NCBI GenBank assembly: GCA_030066175.1
Contig: JASJCC010000005.1
Coordinates: forward strand, 1 to 42,220
Direction of reading: 5' to 3'
DNA: 42,220 nucleotides
DNA from: Paracoccaceae bacterium
GTDB lineage: Bacteria > Pseudomonadota > Alphaproteobacteria > Rhodobacterales > Rhodobacteraceae
The notes under the pieces are model-generated. The model saw only the letters and a program-made list of their open reading frames with translations. It did not search any database and had not been told where the DNA came from. Position numbers and translations under genes: made by a program. Shown here piece after piece: positions 1 to 8,548 of the stretch; position 1 is the stretch's first letter, and each line of letters opens with the position of its first letter.

Positions 1-3000
1 AGAAGCGCGGGATGCAGCTCACAGCCATCTCCCTGCGCCGCCGCAGGTAGCGACAGGTCTGCGATGCCCTCCCCCTGGCCAAAGGCGCGGCTGTCCAGCA
101 CCTGCCAGCGCGGTCCAAAGGCCAGGTGCACCTCTTGCGCACTGGTCAGTTTGCCGCCCGTTTCGGCCTGTCCGCAGCGGTCGCGAATCGCATCCAGGTC
201 CAGCGGTTCCGGCCGCGCCATGGCGCCCAGCGCCAAAGTCGCTTGCGCCGTCAGGCAATGGCCGTGACGGCCGTTCAACGTACAATCGGCCAGCACGTCG
301 AAGCCATAGCCTTCGCCGCTCCGCGTCAGCCGCACCCTCACGTCCCGCGCCGCGCCATCGGCCACCCGCAGGGGCCGCAGGAAGTTCAGATCGCGGATCT
401 CGAAACTGCCGGACTCGTGATGCGCCCGCAGCGCATGCGCCGCTAGCGTCAGGTACCCCGATCCCGGCAGCAGCGCATCGCCTGCCTTGGTCCGGTGTTC
501 ATCGATAAACCAATCCGCGGCGCTATAGCTCGCGTGGAACACCCGGTTGCCCTGCGCGTCGAAACTGGCCGTCTCCAGCATCGGCAGGTCCACCGGCGTC
601 TCCACCGCTTTCGGCAGATCCCCTGCACGTGCCGCAACCGCCTCGGCCGCCATGCCGACCTCGTTCCAGATGCCCCAATTGATCGCCACGACGGGCGTCT
701 TGCCGCCCGCCCGCGACTGGGCAAAGGCGTTGAGGAATTCGTTGGCCGCGACGTAATCCACCTGCCCCGCCGGGGCCGTGACGGTCGACGAAGAGCTGAA
801 CAAAGCGATCCACTCGACCGACCCATCGGGAAAGAGCTGATCCAGCACCTCGGTGCCGTGGATCTTCGGCGTAAACACGTCCTCGACCCCCGCCGGGCTC
901 TTGGTCAGCAGCGGCGCGTCGGCGATCACCCCGGCGCCGTGGATCACGCCGGTGATCGGGCCAAAGCGCTTCTCGGCCTCGGCTTTCACGCGCTGCATCT
1001 GCGTCAGGTTGCAGACATCCGCGGCGGCGATCATCACCTCGGCGCCGGCCTCCTCCAGCGCCTGCACGGCGCGAATCCGGCGGGCGATGGCGTCCTGCGG
1101 CGCGTGGCGCGCGAGGTAGTCGGCCCAAAGCGCCCGCTCTGGCAGCGCTTGCCGGGCCACCAGCACCAGCTTGCCACCCTGCGCCGCGAAATCTTGCGCC
1201 AGGCTCTGGCCAATCCCGCCAAAGCCGCCGGTGATGAAGTAAACACCATCCTGTTTCGGCGCCGGGCGCTCGGCCGTCAGCGCCACGGGGCGCATCGCAC
1301 ATTCAAACCGCCGGTCGGCGCGCAACGCGGCAATCACATTGGCCGGCTCGGAACAGAGCTCTTCCAGCACCGACTTACCCAGCGCCTGCATCGCCGCGTC
1401 CTGCGTCGCCTCAGCCTGCCCCCGCCGCCAGAACGGTGCGTCCATCCTCGCGGGCAAAGCCACATCCAGGGTCCCAACCGTCACCCCCGGCAATTCCCGC
1501 GGGATCACCCGCGCCGGGCCGGCGATGGTGGCCTTGCCGGGATAGGGCAACGCCTCATCCCGCAGACGCACAGCGCCATTGGTGATGACCGAGATATGCA
1601 GCGGCCCGGGCAGGTTTTCATCGGCAATCGCCTGCGCCAGGAACATCAGCGCATAGAATCCCTGCTCCTGAATCCGGTGGAAAAAGCTCCCGCCGGGGCG
1701 GAAGGATTCATCCCTAGTCACCATCCAGAAATGCGCGACGCGGCTGGGCATCAGCCCCTGCCGCAGGATGTCCTGGATCAGCAGATCATAGCCTTCGCGC
1801 CCGCGTTCCGGCGCCAGAACATAGCGGTTGTCGGCCAGCCTTTGGAAGGTATCCCCGGCCCGCACCTCGATCACCGTGTGGCCCGCGTCACGCAGCCGCA
1901 AAGCACAATCCTCGGCCAGGCCCGCATCGTCCATGAACATCAGCCAGGTCTGCGGTTCACTCTTATCCAGGGCGTCACGCACATCCACCTCAACCTGCGC
2001 CGCGCGCGGTCGCCAGACCGGAGCCCAACCCCAGTCGGACATCTCGTCATTGCGCATCAGGTATTGCGGACCGCTTTCGGTCTGCGCCTTGCCCGGCGCG
2101 ATGAAATAAGGCGCTTGTTGGAAGGCATAGGTGGGCAAAGGCACGCGGTGGCGGGTGGCGTCACCCCAGATCTGCTCCCAATCGATCGGCACACCCAACG
2201 CCCAGAGACGGCCCAGCACCTCGAACATGTGCTTGTCATCGGCGATGACGTCATCCGGGTGGCGCAGCGACGACAGCGCCTGATTGGCGCTGACATCCGG
2301 GTGCTGACGCGACAGCGCGGTCAGCGCCTTGCCCGGTCCGACCTCGAGGAACACGCGGTTAGGCGCCGCCAAAGCTCCAATGCAATCGGCAAAGAGCACC
2401 GTGCCGCGCAGATGCTCGACCCAGTAATCCGGGTCGGTGGCCTGCGCGTCGGTCATCATCTGGCCCGTGCGGTTCGAGGTCAGCGGGATCTGCGGTGGGT
2501 GCAATGTGATGCCATGCAGATAGGCGCGGAAATCCTCGAGGATCGGCACAAGCATCCGCGAATGCGCGGCGATGTCGATGGGGATGCGCTGGCAGTCGAT
2601 ATCCTGCTTACGCAACTCAGCCTGCAAAGCATCCAAAGCTGCTTGCGGGCCGGAGGCAACCGACAGCTCGGGCCCGTTCACGGCGCCAAGGTCCAGCGCG
2701 TCGCCCAGCAGAGGCTCCAGCCGTTCCGCCGGTACCGCGACCGACAGCATGCCGCCGGCAGGCACGGTGTCAAAGAGCCGTCCGCGCAGATGGACCAGAC
2801 CGATGCAATCCTCGAACGACATCACACCCGCCACGCAGGCAGCGGTGTTTTCACCCATCGAATGCCCGGCCAAGGCCGCCGGTTGTATGCCCCAACCAAT
2901 CCAGAGCTGCGCCAGCGCGTATTCGACGATCATGATCAGCGGCAGCTGTAGGCTGGGCTGTGTCAACGCGGCATCGGCCGCCTCCCGCTCTGCCTCTGCA

Positions 3001-4757
3001 GGCAGCCACAAACCGCGGATATCGGTGTCGGTCAGCGTCGCCAGATGCGCCAGCCCGCGGTCCATCCATTCGGCAAAAACCGGCTCGGTCTCGTAAAGAT
3101 CGCGGGCCATGCCGGCATATTGCGCCCCGCCGCCGGGAAACAGGAAGGCCACATCGGGCTGATCCAGCGCCGTGTGGTCAAAGACGCGCCGGGGCGAGCC
3201 TTCGGTCAGCAACCGCGCTGCCTCTTCATGCGAGTCCGCGACGACAACCCGGCGTTTGTCAATCGCACGACGCCCCTCTTGCAGGGTCCACGCGACGTCG
3301 GCCAAGGGTTGCTCCGGGTGATCCCGCAAATGCTGCGCCAAACGCTGCGCGTTGCCGTCCAGCGCCGCCTTGCTGCGTGCCGACAGGCTCAGGATCTGGA
3401 ACGGCCAGTCGCTGTTGTCGGAAGCGGCCCGCGCCGGGGCCTCTTCCAGCACCACATGCGCATTGGTGCCCCCCACGCCCAAGGAGTTCACACCAGCGCG
3501 CCGCGGATGCGCCGTTTCCGGCCAGTCGGTCAGGCGGTCATTCACCTTGAAGGGGGAGCTCTCGAAATCAATCGCCGGGTTGGGCGCCTCGTAGCCCAAA
3601 GACGGCGGCATCTGCTTGTGATGCAACGCCAAAGACGCCTTGATCAGGCTGGCCACCCCGGCCGCCGTATCGAGATGGCCGATATTGGTTTTCACGCTGC
3701 CGATGCGGGTGCTGCCCACCGCGTCCGAGGTTTCGCGAAACGCCTGGGTCAGCGCCGCCACCTCGATCGGGTCGCCCAGATAGGTGCCGGTGCCGTGGCA
3801 TTCGACGTAATCGACCGTATCGGCGGTAACCCCCGCAATCGCCTGCGCCTCGGCCACCGCCTGCGCCTGGCCGTCCACCGACGGCGCCAGATAGCCGGCC
3901 TTGGCCGCGCCATCATTGTTGACCGCCGATCCCTTGATCACCGCCCAGATATGATCGCCATCCGCCACAGCATCCGCCAACCGGCGCAGCACAACCACAC
4001 CTGCGCCCGAGCCAAACACCGTGCCCTGCGCGCGGTGGTCAAAGGCGTGGCAAGCGCCATCCGGCGACAGGATCTCATTTTCCTTGTAGAGATACCCCCG
4101 CCCCTGCGGCAGCTCGATCGTCACACCGCCAGCCAGGGCCATGTCACACTCGCCGTTCAGCAAAGCCTGACAGGCGTAATGCGTCGCCACCAGCGAGGTA
4201 GAGCACGCCGTCTGCAAGTTGATCGACGGCCCGTGCAGGTCCAGCACATGGGAAAGCCGCGTCGTCAGGAAATCCTTGTCATTACCGGTATGGCGCAACA
4301 GGAACATGCCGGTGTTGTCCACCAGATCGGGGTTCGAACAGACGTTGAAGTAGAAATAGCTGCCCATGCCGCAGCCCGCAAAAACACCCACCTGGCCGGG
4401 GAAATTCTCGGGCACATGGCCGGCGGTTTCCAACGCCTCCCACGCGGTTTCCAGGAACCGGCGGTGCTGCGGGTCCATGATCGCCGCCTCTTTCGGCGAC
4501 AGACCAAAGAACTCCGCATCAAACAGCTCAAACCCGTCCAGCGGCGCGGCGTATGGCACGTAATCGCGGTGGCGCATCAGGCCGGGGTCTTCCCCCGCCT
4601 CGCGCAAAGCCTCTTCCGACAGTTTGCGGATCGACGACACCCCATCGCGCAGGTTGCGCCAGTAGGCCGCAATATCCGCCGCGCCGGGCAGATGTGCGGC
4701 CATGCCGACGACGGCGATATCGGTATCGCCGGCTGCGTTCAGGTTGTCACTCGTCAT
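1..4757 (-). CDS. Type I polyketide synthase, partial (3' end off window); domains KS-AT-KR-DH(start)
   Basis: Open minus-strand frame from ATG at 4757 to the left edge, absent from the ORF track because it has no stop in the window. KS motifs QTACSTSL, VECHGTGTYLGDP, KTNIGHLD; AT GHSMGE and IAAHS; KR YFITGGFGGIG and SSSSTVTAPAGQVDYVAANEFL; DH-like DEHRTKAGDALLPGSGYLTLA near the left edge. Frame checked at 1238 and at position 5. Confidence 0.93.
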   Translation of the reverse strand, partial: MTSDNLNAAGDTDIAVVGMAAHLPGAADIAAYWRNLRDGVSSIRKLSEEALREAGEDPGLMRHRDYVPYAAPLDGFELFDAEFFGLSPKEAAIMDPQHRRFLETAWEALETAGHVPENFPGQVGVFAGCGMGSYFYFNVCSNPDLVDNTGMFLLRHTGNDKDFLTTRLSHVLDLHGPSINLQTACSTSLVATHYACQALLNGECDMALAGGVTIELPQGRGYLYKENEILSPDGACHAFDHRAQGTVFGSGAGVVVLRRLADAVADGDHIWAVIKGSAVNNDGAAKAGYLAPSVDGQAQAVAEAQAIAGVTADTVDYVECHGTGTYLGDPIEVAALTQAFRETSDAVGSTRIGSVKTNIGHLDTAAGVASLIKASLALHHKQMPPSLGYEAPNPAIDFESSPFKVNDRLTDWPETAHPRRAGVNSLGVGGTNAHVVLEEAPARAASDNSDWPFQILSLSARSKAALDGNAQRLAQHLRDHPEQPLADVAWTLQEGRRAIDKRRVVVADSHEEAARLLTEGSPRRVFDHTALDQPDVAFLFPGGGAQYAGMARDLYETEPVFAEWMDRGLAHLATLTDTDIRGLWLPAEAEREAADAALTQPSLQLPLIMIVEYALAQLWIGWGIQPAALAGHSMGENTAACVAGVMSFEDCIGLVHLRGRLFDTVPAGGMLSVAVPAERLEPLLGDALDLGAVNGPELSVASGPQAALDALQAELRKQDIDCQRIPIDIAAHSRMLVPILEDFRAYLHGITLHPPQIPLTSNRTGQMMTDAQATDPDYWVEHLRGTVLFADCIGALAAPNRVFLEVGPGKALTALSRQHPDVSANQALSSLRHPDDVIADDKHMFEVLGRLWALGVPIDWEQIWGDATRHRVPLPTYAFQQAPYFIAPGKAQTESGPQYLMRNDEMSDWGWAPVWRPRAAQVEVDVRDALDKSEPQTWLMFMDDAGLAEDCALRLRDAGHTVIEVRAGDTFQRLADNRYVLAPERGREGYDLLIQDILRQGLMPSRVAHFWMVTRDESFRPGGSFFHRIQEQGFYALMFLAQAIADENLPGPLHISVITNGAVRLRDEALPYPGKATIAGPARVIPRELPGVTVGTLDVALPARMDAPFWRRGQAEATQDAAMQALGKSVLEELCSEPANVIAALRADRRFECAMRPVALTAERPAPKQDGVYFITGGFGGIGQSLAQDFAAQGGKLVLVARQALPERALWADYLARHAPQDAIARRIRAVQALEEAGAEVMIAAADVCNLTQMQRVKAEAEKRFGPITGVIHGAGVIADAPLLTKSPAGVEDVFTPKIHGTEVLDQLFPDGSVEWIALFSSSSTVTAPAGQVDYVAANEFLNAFAQSRAGGKTPVVAINWGIWNEVGMAAEAVAARAGDLPKAVETPVDLPMLETASFDAQGNRVFHASYSAADWFIDEHRTKAGDALLPGSGYLTLAAHALRAHHESGSFEIRDLNFLRPLRVADGAARDVRVRLTRSGEGYGFDVLADCTLNGRHGHCLTAQATLALGAMARPEPLDLDAIRDRCGQAETGGKLTSAQEVHLAFGPRWQVLDSRAFGQGEGIADLSLPAAAQGDGCELHPAL

Positions 4758-4949
4758 CTTGATCACGACCCCGCCACATATGACGCGCCCACCCTAGGTG
4801 GGAAATGGGCGCAAAATACGGCGATTTTTAGGAATAGAGCCCGAAATCGCCGCAATCAGGGGGAGTTTTCCTGTGCATTTATCACTCAACGGAAACACTA
4901 GCACGACAGACGGCCATTGTTGCAAGTTTGGCAACAATAGGCAGCCGCG

Positions 4950-6311
4950 CTAATGCGCACTCAGCGCCACAATTGGCGCCCAGTTGAGCGAGACGGCAAT
5001 CAGCGCCAGACCGGCCCCAAGAACCGCAAACAACAGGTCATGCAGCGGGTCCCAGGCGCCCATGCGCCGCGCCAGCCAGACCACCACCGGATAGGCCAGC
5101 AGAAACGCCACCCCCTGCGCAATCAGCCCGCCCATCAGGCCCGACATCTCAAGCCCGATGATCAGCGCCCCGATCATGAACACCGCCCGGGCAAAGGCCA
5201 GGGCAAAGAACCGCTTGGAATCCCCCGCCGCCAGCGCCGCCTGATCATAGGTGGCGACAATGATCTGCGGCATCTGCATCACCGCCATCACCACAACAAT
5301 CGCGCCGGCCTTCTGGTAACGCGGATCGTATAGCAGATCGACCAGCCAGACCCCCAGCACGCCAAACCCCGCCACCATCAGTAGCAACACCGCCGTCACC
5401 ACCATGCGCATCCGGCGCAGTTTCAGAAAGTTCTCGCGGCTCTCACCCGGGGGCGTTTCGCGATAGATCGGGATCAGCACCTTGCTGGTCACCAGCCCAC
5501 CCAGCAGCATCGGGAAGGAGGCGAGGAAGAACCCGATATTGTAGATCCCGAAGATCTCCAGATCGAGGTATTTGCCGATCAAGAGCTTGTCGCCCTGCGT
5601 GAAGAGGAACCCGCAAACGGTGGACAGGAAAATCCACTTGCCGAAATGGATCAGCTCACGCGCGGCGGCCGGCTCCCACCTCAGATGATTGCGCGGGCCG
5701 GGCAGAAAGCGGTTGCTGATCAGCACCTCGACCGTGACGCTGATGATGCCGCTCATCACCAGCGCCCAGACCGATCCGGTCAGCCAGGCCAGGATCACCG
5801 CGCTGATCAGGCCCGACAGCTGCGTGACCATCTCCAGCACCGTCACGCGGCCAAGGCTCAGATGCCGGTTCGCCGTGTCGATGCGCGTCGGTTTGAACCC
5901 GGTGATAAACAGCGCCAGCGCCGCGACGGGCAACAGCTGCAGCAATTGCGGCTCGTCATAGAACCAGGCCATCGGCCAGGCGCAAAGGCACGCTACCGCC
6001 CAGAGGCAGACCCCGCGGATGACCTGTATGGTCCAGGCCGTATTCAGGAATTCCGGGTCGTCGCCTCGTTTGCTTTGCAGGATCGCAGGGGTGACGCCGA
6101 CATCGGAAAACATCGACAGACCCATCATGAAAACCATCAGAAGCGCCATCATCCCGAACGCTTCGGGAAACAGCAGGCGGGTCAGGATCAGGTTCGACGC
6201 GAGCCGCAGCATCTGGCTGAAAGCAAACCCGCCCACCGTCAGCAGCGACGACCGGATCACGCGGGCGCCAAGGGTCGACCCCTGCACCTGTTGGACCAGC
6301 GACGCGATCAT
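4950..6311 (-). CDS. Oligosaccharide/polysaccharide flippase (Wzx/MATE-like, polytopic membrane protein)
   Basis: 453 aa, multiple hydrophobic helices; RSSLLTVGGFAFSQMLRLASNLILTRLLFPEAFGMMAL is typical of the polysaccharide flippase N-terminus. Start overlaps the stop of the upstream glycosyltransferase. Confidence 0.85.
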   Translation of the reverse strand: MIASLVQQVQGSTLGARVIRSSLLTVGGFAFSQMLRLASNLILTRLLFPEAFGMMALLMVFMMGLSMFSDVGVTPAILQSKRGDDPEFLNTAWTIQVIRGVCLWAVACLCAWPMAWFYDEPQLLQLLPVAALALFITGFKPTRIDTANRHLSLGRVTVLEMVTQLSGLISAVILAWLTGSVWALVMSGIISVTVEVLISNRFLPGPRNHLRWEPAAARELIHFGKWIFLSTVCGFLFTQGDKLLIGKYLDLEIFGIYNIGFFLASFPMLLGGLVTSKVLIPIYRETPPGESRENFLKLRRMRMVVTAVLLLMVAGFGVLGVWLVDLLYDPRYQKAGAIVVVMAVMQMPQIIVATYDQAALAAGDSKRFFALAFARAVFMIGALIIGLEMSGLMGGLIAQGVAFLLAYPVVVWLARRMGAWDPLHDLLFAVLGAGLALIAVSLNWAPIVALSAH

Positions 6312-7183
6312 CGGCCCCGGCTCCAGCTTTGGGCGCGCGCGGGGCTGAGCCGTACCGCCAGCGCCACGCCGGCATAGACCGCAAAGCCGATAGGATCGCG
6401 CAGGGCGAGCCGCAGTTTCGCGGCCAGAGGAAAGGGCGGTTTGTCGTCATTGCGGGTCAGCTGCGGGAACTTCTGCGCCACCTCCTGCACCCCGGCATCC
6501 TGCCGCCGCCGCACCCGGATCAGCGCCGCCAGGCCTTCGACAAGCGGCCAGGCATAGGGCGACGGCACGCCGATCCGTTCCTCGGGCGCAAAGCTGAGCC
6601 GCACAAACGTGTCGTCGGAAATGATATCGGGAAAGGCCCCCCACCGGGCCCGCCCGGCGGCGTTGACGGCAAAAACCCCGCAACCCGGAACACCTTGGCG
6701 CATAAACGGCACCTGGGCATAGATCCGGGCATAGGCGCGGCTGGCCCAGCTCTGCGGCGGCGCGATCTGCACCTGCCCGCTGGCATAGCGCGGCGTCTCG
6801 GTCGCTAGCGCCTCATGCAATTGACCCAAGAGCCCAGGCGACACCGTCACATCCGCATCCAGATACACCCGGATACCGGCCGAAGCCGCCGCATCCCCCG
6901 CGTTCAACGCCGCCAGCTTGTTGCCCTCCGCCCGCTCGATCACCTGCAAGTCCCATCCCCGCGCGGCAAACGCGCCGGCCCATCCCCGCGCCACATCAGC
7001 GGTATCATCGACACAGCCATTGGCCACAACGATCACCTCAGCCACGCCCTCCCAGACCGACGCGCACAGCGCCTGAAGGCAGCCGCCAATCAGCGCTGCC
7101 TCGTTGCTCGCCGGAAGGATCACGGAAACGGACGGGGCCGTTTCCGGTGCTTGCTCTGCCATCTGCCGTACCAATGGGGTCAC
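6308..7183 (-). CDS. Glycosyltransferase family 2 protein
   Basis: SVSVILPASNEAALIGGCLQAL...EVIVVANGCVDDTADVA and YLDADVTVSPGLL, GT-A fold motifs. GTG start at 7183, alternative ATG at 7162. 4-nt ATGA overlap with the flippase. Confidence 0.85.
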   Translation of the reverse strand: MTPLVRQMAEQAPETAPSVSVILPASNEAALIGGCLQALCASVWEGVAEVIVVANGCVDDTADVARGWAGAFAARGWDLQVIERAEGNKLAALNAGDAAASAGIRVYLDADVTVSPGLLGQLHEALATETPRYASGQVQIAPPQSWASRAYARIYAQVPFMRQGVPGCGVFAVNAAGRARWGAFPDIISDDTFVRLSFAPEERIGVPSPYAWPLVEGLAALIRVRRRQDAGVQEVAQKFPQLTRNDDKPPFPLAAKLRLALRDPIGFAVYAGVALAVRLSPARAQSWSRGR

Positions 7184-7315
7184 ACATTGGAAAATTCCGA
7201 CCCTCTTTGCCAGAATAGATGCCCGGTCACTGTGGCCAAAGCATGAAATCCCGTAGGTATTGCCAAGACACCCGTTGCTGCTTCGGGGACACTCACAAGC
7301 TCAGGGCCAATACGC

Positions 7316-8548
7316 GTGACGCGCTCATTGCGGATCGGATATCTCGTCCCGCAGTTTCCGGGACAGACCCACATGTTTTTCTGGCGCGAGGTGCAGGCGC
7401 TGGAGGCGATGGGCCACGCGGTGCACCTGCTGTCGACCCGCAAACCGCCCAAGGGGCTGATCGCGCATAGCTGGTCTGAGACCGCGATGGCGCGGACCCG
7501 CTATCTGGGTGATCCGGATGTGGCGGCGGCCTTGGGCGCCTTGACCCGGCTCTTGCCACGCGGCCTGCTGCTCTGGATGGCGCGCGAAGGGGTGGGGTTT
7601 GCCAAAGACGCCGCCCTGGTGATGGCCGCGGCGCACAAGCTGCTGAGCTATGCCCGCGCCGAGGGGCTTGACCACGTGCATGTGCATTCCTGCGGCCGCG
7701 CCGCTTTGGTGGCCGCTTTGGCGCAGCGCATGGGCGGGCCAGGGTACTCCCTGACGCTGCATGGGCCGCTCTCGGATTACGGCCCCGGCCAACGCTTCAA
7801 ATGGCGCCGCGCCCGCTTTGCCACCGTGATCACGACTAAGCTGCGGGACGAGGTGCAAGAGACCTTGGCCGGCCACCTGCCCGAGCGTCTGGTCATCCGC
7901 CCCATGGGCGTCGATACCGACACGCTCACCCGCGACACCCCCTATGTGCCGCCCGAAAACGGACGCCCGGTGCAGCTCTTCTCCTGCGGGCGGCTGAACG
8001 TCGTCAAAGGCCATCAGGACCTGATGACCGCCATGCGGCAGCTCTTGGATCAGGGGGTCGATGTCAGGCTTGAGATTGCGGGGGAGGATGATGACGGAGG
8101 CACCGGCTACCGCCAAACGCTTGAAAAGCAAATGAAAAAACTGCACCTGCGCGACCACGTCAAACTGCTGGGCGCGATCGACGCCGACGCCGTCCGCGCC
8201 AAGCTGCAAGACGCGCATGTCTTTGTCCTTGCCAGTTGGCACGAACCACTGGGCGTGGCCTATATGGAGGCGATGGCGATGGGTGTACCGGCCATCGGCA
8301 CCGATGCGGGCGGCGTGCGAGAGCTGATCGAGGACGGTGTGAACGGCGTCCTGGTCGAGCCGAAAAACCCCTCGCACCTCGCCCGTGCGATCCGCGATCT
8401 GGCGGCTGACCATGACACCGCCCTGCGCCTCAGCACAGCCGGCCGCGCGCATGTGGAGGCGCATTTCCGCTCGTCCCTCGGCGCTGAAACCCTGGTCACC
8501 GAGATCCAAACAGCCCTGGATCAGAGCCCCGAGACCGGCACCACATGA
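7316..8548 (+). CDS. Glycosyltransferase group 1 (GT4-like, GT-B fold)
   Basis: 410 aa, GTG start; LFSCGRLNVVKGHQDLMTAM and VFVLASWHEPLGVAYMEAMAMGVPAIGTDAGGVRELIEDGVNGVLVEP are GT4 signatures. Confidence 0.88.
   Translation: MTRSLRIGYLVPQFPGQTHMFFWREVQALEAMGHAVHLLSTRKPPKGLIAHSWSETAMARTRYLGDPDVAAALGALTRLLPRGLLLWMAREGVGFAKDAALVMAAAHKLLSYARAEGLDHVHVHSCGRAALVAALAQRMGGPGYSLTLHGPLSDYGPGQRFKWRRARFATVITTKLRDEVQETLAGHLPERLVIRPMGVDTDTLTRDTPYVPPENGRPVQLFSCGRLNVVKGHQDLMTAMRQLLDQGVDVRLEIAGEDDDGGTGYRQTLEKQMKKLHLRDHVKLLGAIDADAVRAKLQDAHVFVLASWHEPLGVAYMEAMAMGVPAIGTDAGGVRELIEDGVNGVLVEPKNPSHLARAIRDLAADHDTALRLSTAGRAHVEAHFRSSLGAETLVTEIQTALDQSPETGTT

Noticed and set aside
495-4901. Long plus-strand ORFs 495..2951 (818 aa) and 3045..4901 (618 aa)
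   Set aside because: Antisense to the PKS, whose minus-strand frame carries canonical KS/AT/KR motifs; the Arg/His/Pro-rich translations are typical high-GC shadow ORFs.
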